Source: Pseudocitrobacter vendiensis (GTDB lineage: Bacteria; Pseudomonadota; Gammaproteobacteria; Enterobacterales; Enterobacteriaceae). From it: a stretch of DNA of 64,000 nt. The stretch lies in assembly GCF_943590815.1 (NCBI RefSeq), contig NZ_CALSBS010000002.1, positions 248,001 through 312,000 of the forward strand, in the 5' to 3' direction. Of the stretch, positions 11,345 to 18,159 are shown piece after piece. Made by a program: the position numbers and the translations under genes. Below the pieces are notes generated by a model. The model saw nothing but the letters and a program-made list of their open reading frames with translations. It had not been told where the DNA came from and did no database searches. Each line of letters begins with the position of its first letter. Within the stretch, counting starts at the first letter, position 1.

Positions 11345-11905
11345 ATGGAATTCTGGCGTATAGAAGTGGTACGCAAAGAGTCTTTCTCGTGGCATCGCCT
11401 GTTGCGAAATAAAAAGAATCGCCGAAGAAATTTTCTTTTCTGGTGGCGTTTAGCGAGTGAAATGCACCGGCATGGTTCTAAATCACAGAAAAAAGCCGCA
11501 TCTGCAATTGCTGCAAGGTTAAAAGATAAATACGCCTGTGATATAGCACTGGACGCAAAGATCGGCCCCTGCCTGCATATTCCGCACCATATGGGGATTG
11601 TCATCACCAGTCGGGCTCATATTGGCGAACATTGTATTATCCGCCAAAATACCACATTGGGCGGTACGGTAAGGATGCGAGACGATGAGGTCATGACCAT
11701 CGGAAATAATGTCGATTTAGGGGCGAATTCCTGTCTGGTCGGGCCGATTACTATTGGCGATAATGTCGTGATTGGCGCGATGTCCTTTGTCAATAATGAT
11801 ATCCCGGCGGATACAATTTTTGTTAACCCCCGCATTCGAAATATGAAACCTGTTCCTGACACTTTTCAGCGGATGACTATTCCGCGTATCATTCCCCGGT
11901 CTTAG
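11345..11905 (+). CDS. Serine O-acetyltransferase-like hexapeptide-repeat transferase
   Basis: A 186-residue protein whose C-terminal half is a left-handed beta-helix of the CysE family. It shows IPHHMGIVIT, then AHIGEHCIIRQNTTLGG, then turns such as IGNNVDLGANSCLVGPITIGDNVVIGA. The acceptor may be serine or a sugar; sugar O-acetyltransferases in polysaccharide loci look similar. The 5' part is AT-rich compared with neighbours, and no clean ribosome site precedes the ATG, so the start is uncertain; an open frame continues upstream to 11204. It has no counterpart next to E. coli icd and marks the junction between two K-12 map regions. Confidence 0.65.
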   Translation: MEFWRIEVVRKESFSWHRLLRNKKNRRRNFLFWWRLASEMHRHGSKSQKKAASAIAARLKDKYACDIALDAKIGPCLHIPHHMGIVITSRAHIGEHCIIRQNTTLGGTVRMRDDEVMTIGNNVDLGANSCLVGPITIGDNVVIGAMSFVNNDIPADTIFVNPRIRNMKPVPDTFQRMTIPRIIPRS

Positions 11906-11967
11906 TGACGTTTTATGGCCCAGGTTATGACGTTTATCGTTAGGTAACCTGTACAGGGCTGTTACTG

Positions 11968-11995
11968 AAAAACGGAGCGCTTGTGCTCCGTTTTT
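11968..11995. terminator. Bidirectional intrinsic terminator
   Basis: AAAAACGGAGC, a short loop and GCTCCGTTTTT give a stem flanked by A and T tracts. It can terminate both the acetyltransferase gene and leftward transcription of the yeaR-yoaG operon. Confidence 0.8.
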
Positions 11996-12014
11996 CTGAC
12001 TGGTTAGTTTTTCT

Positions 12015-12164
12015 TCAACATGTGACTCCTTCACGTTGTTTACCTGGCACGATACACACCTTTGCCCCCGACATGCCTACACAAACCAGCAATATCGGAA
12101 CGCTGACAATAATTTCCGCGCCGGTACCCGCATTAATGACGGCGGCTGGTGATGCGCTGCGCAT
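12015..12164 (-). CDS. Possible 49-residue small protein downstream of yoaG
   Basis: An ATG-initiated frame of 49 codons begins 24 bases past the yoaG stop and has GGGAG about eight bases upstream. The product has one hydrophobic stretch (AEIIVSVPILLVCVGM). I recognise no family. It could be a chance frame; the ribosome site and the position in front of the terminator at 11968-11995 are the only support. Confidence 0.25.
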   Translation of the reverse strand: MRSASPAAVINAGTGAEIIVSVPILLVCVGMSGAKVCIVPGKQREGVTC

Positions 12165-12188
12165 CAAGTTTCTCTCCCGCCGGATACG

Positions 12189-12371
12189 TTACCAGCCACA
12201 CACTTCGTGTTCATTCTCGGTATCGTATGCACGCACGGTATTAATCAGATCTTTAACCACATCGGCAGCAACATCAGGTATCAGCAATTCCATCGGTTTA
12301 TCGGTTTCATAATCCACCGAAATGCCGTTGCTGTTGTTCGTGACGGTCACCGTATAGGTTGCTTTACCCAT
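12189..12371 (-). CDS. yoaG: YoaG, small dimeric protein (DUF1869)
   Basis: A 60-residue protein nearly identical in pattern to E. coli YoaG (starts MGKATYTVTVTNN, ends HEVCGW), a small beta-rich dimer of unknown biochemical role. It is the last gene of a yeaR-type operon, five bases downstream of the second yeaR-like gene. In E. coli, yeaR-yoaG is induced by nitrate and nitric oxide through NarL and NsrR. Confidence 0.93.
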   Translation of the reverse strand: MGKATYTVTVTNNSNGISVDYETDKPMELLIPDVAADVVKDLINTVRAYDTENEHEVCGW

Positions 12372-12376
12372 GATGT

Positions 12377-12730
12377 TTACTCCTTATGTGAATTGACCAC
12401 TTTGCCCAGGCCTGCGCCTTCAAGTTTGACATCCGGGTCGGCAAAGAAGTCGATATTGAAATAAGTGTCGTCAGTCATAAGCTCGATTCGGTGCCATTTT
12501 TGCGGCGGCGAAATACCGAATGACCCGGCTTCGATAACAATGTCGACGTCTGGCTCAGTGGCCTCGGCGTCAGGAAAACCAAAGTATCGCACCGCGCCCT
12601 GCATCACCGACAGGCGGCCATAAACATGTGCTTTGGTATTGTGGTGAGTGAACAGCGCTTTTGGCGCGGTGTCTTTATTCCAGAACGGTGTTGAACGGGA
12701 ATGAATAAAATTGTCAGGAATACGCAGCAT
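12377..12730 (-). CDS. YeaR-like cupin protein, second copy (DUF1971)
   Basis: A 117-residue YeaR/TehB-like small cupin protein. It shares the family core (RSTPFWNK, RLSVMQGAV, PPQKWHRIELMTDDTYFNIDFF) with the gene immediately upstream, so the two are tandem paralogues. This copy keeps the full-length C-terminal tail (KLEGAGLGKV) typical of E. coli YeaR, while its middle is more diverged than that of copy one. The biochemical function is not established; its place in an NsrR-controlled operon suggests a role under nitrosative stress. Confidence 0.85.
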   Translation of the reverse strand: MLRIPDNFIHSRSTPFWNKDTAPKALFTHHNTKAHVYGRLSVMQGAVRYFGFPDAEATEPDVDIVIEAGSFGISPPQKWHRIELMTDDTYFNIDFFADPDVKLEGAGLGKVVNSHKE

Positions 12731-12761
12731 AATTGGCTCCTTACTGAGTCGCCTTGCGAGC

Positions 12762-13088
12762 TTAAAGAGATCTCAAAACATCAGCTTCCACGAAAAAATC
12801 AATTTGAAAAACAGTATCATCGGTCATCAGTTCTATCAGATGCCATTTTTCAGGTGGGAACACGCCAAAGTGACCCGCTTGAATCAGTAACTCGGCTTCA
12901 GGCTGTTCAATCGTCTCATCAGCATAGCCCAGGTATTTCACCGCCCCTTTATGCACCGACAGGCGAGGGTAGACCCCCTGGCGCGTACCTTTATCGAGAT
13001 GACGCTGGAAAATACCGGCGGGTGCCGTCTCTTTGTTCCAGAACGGCGTGGAACGCGTATGAACACAACTTTGCGGAATCCGTAACAT
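12762..13088 (-). CDS. yeaR: YeaR-like cupin protein, first copy (DUF1971)
   Basis: A 108-residue protein very close to E. coli YeaR through HTRSTPFWNKETAPAGIF and HLDKGTR-GVYPRLSV. It is the promoter-proximal gene of the operon. It ends about ten residues early compared with E. coli YeaR (119 aa): after the FFVEADVL region it stops at RSL. The missing tail next to a complete second copy fits a tandem duplication followed by loss of the 3' end. Confidence 0.88.
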   Translation of the reverse strand: MLRIPQSCVHTRSTPFWNKETAPAGIFQRHLDKGTRQGVYPRLSVHKGAVKYLGYADETIEQPEAELLIQAGHFGVFPPEKWHLIELMTDDTVFQIDFFVEADVLRSL

Positions 13089-13147
13089 GTTTCCCCCTGT
13101 TTTGTTACGGGTTATTAGAGCACGAAGTGCAGGCCGAAATTTATCAA

Positions 13148-13181
13148 AAAGTGCATTTTAAATACTACTTTAAAAGGGGTA
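13148..13181 (-). promoter_or_regulatory. NsrR and NarL operators of the yeaR operon
   Basis: On the minus strand an 11-1-11 inverted repeat (AAGTAGTATTT, A, AAATGCACTTT; 13148-13170) matches the NsrR consensus at 8 and 9 of 11 positions. Overlapping its upstream edge is a NarL-type 7-2-7 element (TACCCCT, TT, TAAAGTA; 13166-13181) whose first half is perfect. A -10-like TAAATT lies at 13138-13143, which would put the sites near -28 and -43. In E. coli yeaR, NarL and NsrR bind at comparable positions. Confidence 0.65.
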
Positions 13182-13272
13182 GATCACTATGGATTCACAA
13201 AAACATTCATTTATTGGCACATAAATGTTACAACTACAGTATAATATATCGCCATGAAGGGGGGCGTTGAGT

Positions 13273-13536
13273 ATGGTGCTGGAAAAATTGCGGACAAGGA
13301 ACGGCAAAAAATTTCTGCTGTGTGCCTGCACAATCTTTGTGATCGCGTTGTTTGTCGTGGGTCGGGCAACGTTTGGCGGTGTGGTACGTGAGTACAACCT
13401 GCCTTATTCAGAGTGGACAACGGGCATGTTCTTTTTGCAGGGCGCGATGGTTATGGTCTACAGCTGCATTTTCACCGTGCTGGGGTCAATTCCATTTGGT
13501 TTTATTTTCCTGGGCCCCAAAGAGAGCCACAGCTAA
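13273..13536 (+). CDS. Small inner-membrane protein with two membrane segments
   Basis: An 87-residue protein with a basic N-terminus and two hydrophobic segments at about 13-35 and 51-80. The ATG at 13273 follows a GGGGGG purine tract by eight bases; a TTG two codons earlier is too close to it. I do not recognise the family. It is divergent from the yeaR operon and shares its intergenic region. Confidence 0.6.
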   Translation: MVLEKLRTRNGKKFLLCACTIFVIALFVVGRATFGGVVREYNLPYSEWTTGMFFLQGAMVMVYSCIFTVLGSIPFGFIFLGPKESHS

Positions 13537-13577
13537 ATTGATCAGGCGAGCACGGCTCGCCTGAATTTTCCCTGCCA

Positions 13578-13694
13578 TCAACGATGGTGCGAGTGATGAT
13601 GTCCGCCATGATGATGATGATCGTGGTCGATGATGCATCCGCTGAGTGTGCTGCTCAATACAATTAATAAAGAGAGTGCGAGCAATTTTTTCAT
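13578..13694 (-). CDS. 38-residue His-rich small lipoprotein
   Basis: The product begins MKKLLALSLLIVLSS, has a lipobox LSGC with the lipidated cysteine at residue 20, and ends in an 18-residue tail containing ten histidines. The gene has GGAG nine bases before its ATG. A signal peptide, lipobox and His-rich mature part are clear by eye; metal binding is inference. It would be exported and anchored to a membrane by its lipid. It lies convergent to the small membrane protein gene and has no K-12 counterpart that I recognise. Confidence 0.7.
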   Translation of the reverse strand: MKKLLALSLLIVLSSTLSGCIIDHDHHHHGGHHHSHHR

Positions 13695-13986
13695 TATAAG
13701 TGTCTCCAGTAACACGCTGTCGCTGTAAATAGTCTATGCGATTCAGCCGAGACGATTGTTATAAAAGCCCATGCATTAGTAGATAAGATTACTCCGCATT
13801 CTTTACGGTTTCCTGCGTCTTTGCGCCTAATTCTCATGCGCATAAATTAGCCAGTTGTACATTAATTTGTTAATAACCACACATTTAAGGTATGAAAAGC
13901 CTATTTTTCTGATAGGTTCTTTCTGAACAAGCTAAAAACACAAAGTGTGTTACGTTTAAAAGAATGACTTTTATGATGGTGCGCAT

Positions 13987-15471
13987 GTGAGACGTGTTCA
14001 GGACAGTTTACGAAAGAAGCAGGCGCTGCTGGTGGCTGCAGGGATTACTGGCCTGCTAATTTTCCTGTATCTTTTTTTTATGTATCAACGCGCGATTACG
14101 CAGGTCAATGACGGCATTAATGCGCTGGAAAGCAATATGCTGGCCATCTTTAATGATAATGAATTAATTGCCGATGCCGCGGGTGTGCGTTATCAACAGC
14201 TAAAAAGTAATAACCAGTGCGGTAATTTGAGCGATTTTCGTCCGCGTAATCATAACGAATGGGGCATTAATGCTGACAGGTCGGTTCTCAATCCGGGCTA
14301 CGGCACGCTCATCTCCAGAACGCAAAGTGAAGAAGCGCGCTGTATGTTTGCCGCAGGGGAGTTTGTGCGTGCCAGAATGAATACGTTGAATCCTGGGCAT
14401 TACGATACTCATCGTTATATAGTGGCGCATGACGCGCACTGGTTTTATTGGTTTACCAGTAAAGATTCCGTTCGTTTCTCCTTTGATTCGTCACAAATGG
14501 CGCGCAATCCTGCCGCCTTTTTCCAGATTCCTGAATCGTTTTATGATCGTTTATTACTTAAAGATTCTCGTAAAAAAGCGCGGAGTTCGACTAATTTTTA
14601 TACGGATAAAATAACCGGTGAAAAAGCCTATAGTCTGGTGAGTTATATCTACGATCTTTCTGCCGGACAGGTGAGTAATCATATCGTCGGTTATTTATTA
14701 TACGATTTTTCAAAGCCCGAGTTACAGCGTGCCTTGCGCGAGTCGTTCAAAAATAACATCCCTTCTGAGCTGATGCTGAAATTTGTTAACCGTCAGGATG
14801 GTAGCCATCTTTGCTTAACGGATAACTGTAACTGGCCGACGGTTTATCAGGTTTACGATCTCTCCGATCGTTACGAGTTCCGCTATGCGCTGCCGCTTTA
14901 TTTATACATCTTAAATGACCCAATGGCCTCAACTGCCGTTCTGCTGGCACCGTTGCTCTTTTTGTTACTTTTCTTTGTTATTCGCCGCAGGCTAAATAAA
15001 GGGGATAATCGCTTCTATTCTGATGCACTCACCGGCAGTTATACGCGCAATATTCTGGAACTGATTCAGAAGCATGAATTACGTTACACCACTGTTCTTC
15101 TGTTTGATTGCAATAAATTTAAAGCGATCAATGATGCCTGGGGGCATAGCGTGGGAGACCGCGCGCTGAAGATTATCGCGCAATGTATGCTGGATAACGT
15201 CCGCGCTATCCACGATCTGGTGATCCGTACTGGTGGCGACGAGTTTGTCATTCTACTGGCCAGCGCCAGTAAGGAAGATGCACGTTTTATTGCTGAACGG
15301 ATTGCGACGCAGGTCGCGCAGTATACCTTCACGGTAGAGGGTGAAGCGGTGCCATTATCCGCATCATGGGGAATGTCTTCAGGAGCGGATAATCTGGATA
15401 ACGCAATTCAGCAGGCAGATGCGGATATGTATCGGATGAAAAGAAGTACGCATCAGGAATCAGGCCGGTAA
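13987..15471 (+). CDS. Membrane-anchored GGDEF protein with periplasmic sensor (CdgI/DgcJ-like)
   Basis: A 494-residue protein: membrane segment about 13-33, a large periplasmic domain, a second membrane segment about 315-333, then a GGDEF domain with an intact RTGGDEF active site and the DCNKFKAIND element. Diguanylate cyclase activity is therefore possible. No RxxD inhibitory site stands out just before the active site. The layout resembles E. coli CdgI (YeaI) and DgcJ, whose genes are next to yeaH in K-12. Here the gene is on the other side of dgcP, so orthology with cdgI is only a suggestion. It starts at GTG; the overlapping ATG is out of frame. The upstream 290 bases (13695-13986) are AT-rich; I see no defined site there. 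Confidence 0.8.
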   Translation: MRRVQDSLRKKQALLVAAGITGLLIFLYLFFMYQRAITQVNDGINALESNMLAIFNDNELIADAAGVRYQQLKSNNQCGNLSDFRPRNHNEWGINADRSVLNPGYGTLISRTQSEEARCMFAAGEFVRARMNTLNPGHYDTHRYIVAHDAHWFYWFTSKDSVRFSFDSSQMARNPAAFFQIPESFYDRLLLKDSRKKARSSTNFYTDKITGEKAYSLVSYIYDLSAGQVSNHIVGYLLYDFSKPELQRALRESFKNNIPSELMLKFVNRQDGSHLCLTDNCNWPTVYQVYDLSDRYEFRYALPLYLYILNDPMASTAVLLAPLLFLLLFFVIRRRLNKGDNRFYSDALTGSYTRNILELIQKHELRYTTVLLFDCNKFKAINDAWGHSVGDRALKIIAQCMLDNVRAIHDLVIRTGGDEFVILLASASKEDARFIAERIATQVAQYTFTVEGEAVPLSASWGMSSGADNLDNAIQQADADMYRMKRSTHQESGR

Positions 15472-15488
15472 ACCGGCCCTTGTGCGGT

Positions 15489-15563
15489 TTACCACCAGCC
15501 TAATTGTGTCCCGGCGACGGCAACAACCGCCACAATCAACATAATAATGGTTGTTTTTCTCAT
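15489..15563 (-). CDS. yoaJ: YoaJ, 24-residue membrane peptide
   Basis: A 24-residue peptide (begins MRKTTIIML, ends TQLGWW) that matches the E. coli small membrane protein YoaJ. It is almost entirely one transmembrane helix. Its ATG overlaps the yoaK stop codon (ATGA), as in K-12, so it is translationally coupled. Function unknown. Confidence 0.88.
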   Translation of the reverse strand: MRKTTIIMLIVAVVAVAGTQLGWW

Positions 15564-15664
15564 TTTGCACCTTCCGGCAGCGCATAGCCGCCAATGAAGA
15601 ACCAGCCCAGAAAAATGACCGCCACAATAAAGATGACGATGGGGAAAGCGATACCTAGCCTCAT
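15560..15664 (-). CDS. yoaK: YoaK, 34-residue membrane peptide
   Basis: A 34-residue peptide starting MRLGIAFPIVIFIVAVIFLGW, a single membrane helix, then WFFIGGYALPEGAK. It matches E. coli YoaK in sequence, in size (32 aa there) and in its four-base overlap with yoaJ. It lies 45 bases after dgcP on the same strand and may be co-transcribed with it. Confidence 0.88.
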   Translation of the reverse strand: MRLGIAFPIVIFIVAVIFLGWFFIGGYALPEGAK

Positions 15665-15708
15665 TATTTTATCCTGATGTTACTTATTCATGTTGTGTAG
15701 GGTGAATC

Positions 15709-16725
15709 TTAACCGATGTGCCATGGAGATTGTATCTGACGGCGCATTTGTTTATCCAGATACATTGCACTGTCGGCGCTACGCAGGGCACTTTCAATGT
15801 CCGTTGTAGTGGGATCAATATCAATCAAGCCGATGCTGGTTCCGGGATAACGGAGGATTGTTTCCGCTAACAAATAATCACCACTTAGCTGCTCACGCAA
15901 TGAATGGATAAACTGCGTTTGTTTGTTATATGGAGCACAGAGTATCGCAACCAGAAATTCATCGCCTCCCAGACGCCCGACGAGACAGTCTTCCGTTTTG
16001 AAGGCTAACAACCGTTGCCCAACTTGCCGTAAAAACAGATCGCCACAATGATGGCCGTAGTGGTCATTAATGGCCTTAAAGTCATCAAGGTCGATATAGG
16101 CAAGCGTAATATGGCAACCCATTTTTTGGGCATGGGAGAACATCGTCTCCAGGTTTTCAAATATCGCCCGGCGATTAGGCAACCCTGTCAAAGCATCCGT
16201 GTAGGAATGGTATATCAGCGCCGCATTTGCCGCGCGCAACTGATTTACCAGCGACTCTTTCTCAATGTAACGTGCAATAATACTGGCAAACAACTGCAGC
16301 ACCTGCTCACCGTTTAGGCTAAACGGCATGGTCCGCTTACTGGAAGCGCACAGCGTTCCATACAGCGACCCGTCGGCCAGATGCACCGGGGTACTGAGAA
16401 ACGTAGTGATACCAAGTTCGCGCGCACGCTCGCAATCAGCCCAGTGAACGTTAACATCATTACAGAAGAAAAAATTCTCATCCATTGCCCGTTTGCACAA
16501 CGACTCTTCCCAGGGAACGGAAGCGTTTTCTGGAATGGTCATTTCACCACTGTTGCGTGCATAAACAATATGTTGTAGCTCGGCTTTCGTATCGATTTTA
16601 GTCAGATACGTTGACTCCATATTGGTGACCAGCTCTAGCATTTCAAGCAACTGGCGAACCATGCACTCCAGTGATTGTTCCGTAGCAAGGGTGTGCGATA
16701 CCCGGGCAAGAATGTTGTCAGACAT
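15709..16725 (-). CDS. dgcP: GAF-GGDEF diguanylate cyclase DgcP
   Basis: A 338-residue soluble protein: N-terminal GAF domain (about 20-160) followed by a GGDEF domain with an intact RLGGDEF active site and DLDDFKAINDHYGH motif. It makes c-di-GMP from two GTP. Length and domain order fit E. coli DgcP (YeaP, 341 aa), as does its position beside yoaK/yoaJ and yoaF. Confidence 0.92.
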   Translation of the reverse strand: MSDNILARVSHTLATEQSLECMVRQLLEMLELVTNMESTYLTKIDTKAELQHIVYARNSGEMTIPENASVPWEESLCKRAMDENFFFCNDVNVHWADCERARELGITTFLSTPVHLADGSLYGTLCASSKRTMPFSLNGEQVLQLFASIIARYIEKESLVNQLRAANAALIYHSYTDALTGLPNRRAIFENLETMFSHAQKMGCHITLAYIDLDDFKAINDHYGHHCGDLFLRQVGQRLLAFKTEDCLVGRLGGDEFLVAILCAPYNKQTQFIHSLREQLSGDYLLAETILRYPGTSIGLIDIDPTTTDIESALRSADSAMYLDKQMRRQIQSPWHIG

Positions 16726-16856
16726 GAAAAAAGCTCCCGTACAACAAAAAAAATCGTCCGTACGTTGGTAAGAATTTTCTGGCTAAGTATTAAGAATACT
16801 GCCTGGATATATCAAATTTTATACATTATGGCGCGGGATTTTAAGGCTTAGAAGAC

Positions 16857-16889
16857 AAAAAAGCCCCATCGGGGGAGATGGGGCAAAAA
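16857..16889 (-). terminator. Strong minus-strand terminator upstream of dgcP
   Basis: GCCCCATC, loop, GATGGGGC is an 8-bp GC-rich stem. Read on the minus strand it is preceded by GAGTTTTT and followed by six Ts, a canonical intrinsic terminator. The nearest minus-strand gene upstream is yeaO, almost 0.8 kb away beyond two plus-strand genes, so this terminator does not obviously belong to any annotated gene. A short non-coding RNA ending here is possible. Confidence 0.7.
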
Positions 16890-17017
16890 CTCATTGATTA
16901 TGGAATGATCTATTCTCTGGTCAGTTCGAGAACGAGGTGTACTTTATTGGGCAAAAGTGCAGTTAAAATGGAGAAATCATGGAGTTTAAAGTGAAACCTC
17001 ATCTAAAAGGAAAAAGC

Positions 17018-17266
17018 ATGTCGAAACAGTATCTGATTGGTGCCGCATTACTTCTTGCTGGGTGCGCACAACAACAACCCGATGTGCCACCGCCGCCAAA
17101 ACAGGTGGGCATGGCTAATCCGGCATCGGTGTACTGCGTGGAAAAGGGCGGCAAACTGATAGCGCAGAAGAGCGCGCAGGGGGAGAGCAATCTCTGCCAG
17201 CTACCGGGCGGCGAGCGTGTGGATGAATGGACACTCTGGCGGCGAGATCATCCGCAGAAACAGTGA
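17018..17266 (+). CDS. yoaF: YoaF-like outer-membrane lipoprotein (DUF333)
   Basis: An 82-residue lipoprotein. The signal sequence MSKQYLIGAALLLAGC carries a lipobox with lipidated C16. It is followed by a proline-rich linker and the DUF333 core (GMANPASVYC then GGKLI, LPGGE and the WTLWRRDHP end). I start at the ATG after AAAAGGA, which gives a normal lipoprotein signal; an upstream ATG would add 13 residues that do not fit. It matches E. coli YoaF in sequence and neighbourhood. Function unknown. Confidence 0.85.
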   Translation: MSKQYLIGAALLLAGCAQQQPDVPPPPKQVGMANPASVYCVEKGGKLIAQKSAQGESNLCQLPGGERVDEWTLWRRDHPQKQ

Positions 17267-17337
17267 CAATATCGTGGCTCTTGAGTAAACTCCGCTTAGG
17301 ATAATTCTTAATCAAAGAACGCGAGTAGAAAGAGAGC

Positions 17338-17643
17338 ATGTTTTTGCATAAACCGGGCAGCACCGCCCTGATCATTGCCGCGCGCACCACTGCCGGCCGC
17401 GCGAATATTGGTAAAGCCGTTGAGCTATTTGCGCTTTGCGCGCCGGGAGAAGGTATCTTAAATCCGGTGAATGGCGTGATGACGCAAGTCCCTGCGCAAT
17501 CGCCACGCGCGTTATGGTTGGTTACCGGTGATGTGCGAGCGGCGGATGGGCAACACGGGTTTGCGTTTGTGCGCAGTGAGTATCTTTTGCCACTCACGCC
17601 GGATATGTTGCCTGAAGAAGAAAAAACGCTCAGTCTTGCGTAA
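17338..17643 (+). CDS. Unrecognised 101-residue protein
   Basis: A 101-residue soluble protein starting MFLHKPGSTALIIAARTTAG. It has no signal peptide or membrane segment and is alanine/glycine-rich with an acidic C-terminus (PEEEKTLS). AAAGAGAG precedes the ATG. I do not recognise the family. It sits between yoaF and yeaO where K-12 has no gene I know of, and its stop codon lies inside a 12-bp hairpin. Confidence 0.55.
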   Translation: MFLHKPGSTALIIAARTTAGRANIGKAVELFALCAPGEGILNPVNGVMTQVPAQSPRALWLVTGDVRAADGQHGFAFVRSEYLLPLTPDMLPEEEKTLSLA

Positions 17644-17668
17644 TGCTACGCCGTGAGGCGTAGCATTA
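17641..17668. terminator. Convergent hairpin between the 101-aa gene and yeaO
   Basis: TAATGCTACGCC, loop GTGA, GGCGTAGCATTA is a perfect 12-bp stem. Its first three bases are the stop codon of the upstream gene. It lies between two convergent genes and may end both transcripts, although T-runs are short. Confidence 0.6.
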
Positions 17669-17675
17669 AAGAGTC

Positions 17676-18020
17676 TTACAGTTTGCTCAACCAGTCAGCT
17701 AACACCCGTGCATGGTTTTGGGTGGTGTTCGTTGCGGCATAAAGTAGCGTAAGGCCCTGCGTATTGGCGATGCCTTGCAGGCGAACGCCTTCCTCGCGAT
17801 GCTGGTTCAGTTCATCGCGGTAGTGCTGGCAGAAGGTCGCAAAATCGATCACCTCGCCGTGATACGCCTTACGCAGTTCGGCAGACGGCGTGAGATCTTT
17901 ACACCAGTCATCGTAGACTAAATTCTCCTTTTTAATGCCGCGCGGCCACAGCCGGTCGACGAGCACGCGATAACCATCCTCGGGTGTTGCTGCGTCATAA
18001 ACGCGTTTACACTGGATCAT
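17676..18020 (-). CDS. yeaO: YeaO, DUF488 family protein
   Basis: A 114-residue protein with the DUF488 pattern: KRVYDAATPEDGYRVLVDRLWPRG at the start, then LTPSAELRKAYHGE and a C-terminal ARVLADWL. The function of E. coli YeaO is unknown. Its position between yoaF and nimT matches K-12. Confidence 0.9.
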   Translation of the reverse strand: MIQCKRVYDAATPEDGYRVLVDRLWPRGIKKENLVYDDWCKDLTPSAELRKAYHGEVIDFATFCQHYRDELNQHREEGVRLQGIANTQGLTLLYAATNTTQNHARVLADWLSKL

Positions 18021-18159
18021 CTCCTGCCTCCTTTACGCTCATCCAGATGATAGACTTTCCACAATAACACCGCCTTTCGGGTATTGCTATTCAACGGCGA
18101 CTCCACCAGGATGACACGCATAATCTTGTTTTAAAAATTGTTACGCATAAGGACCTTTC

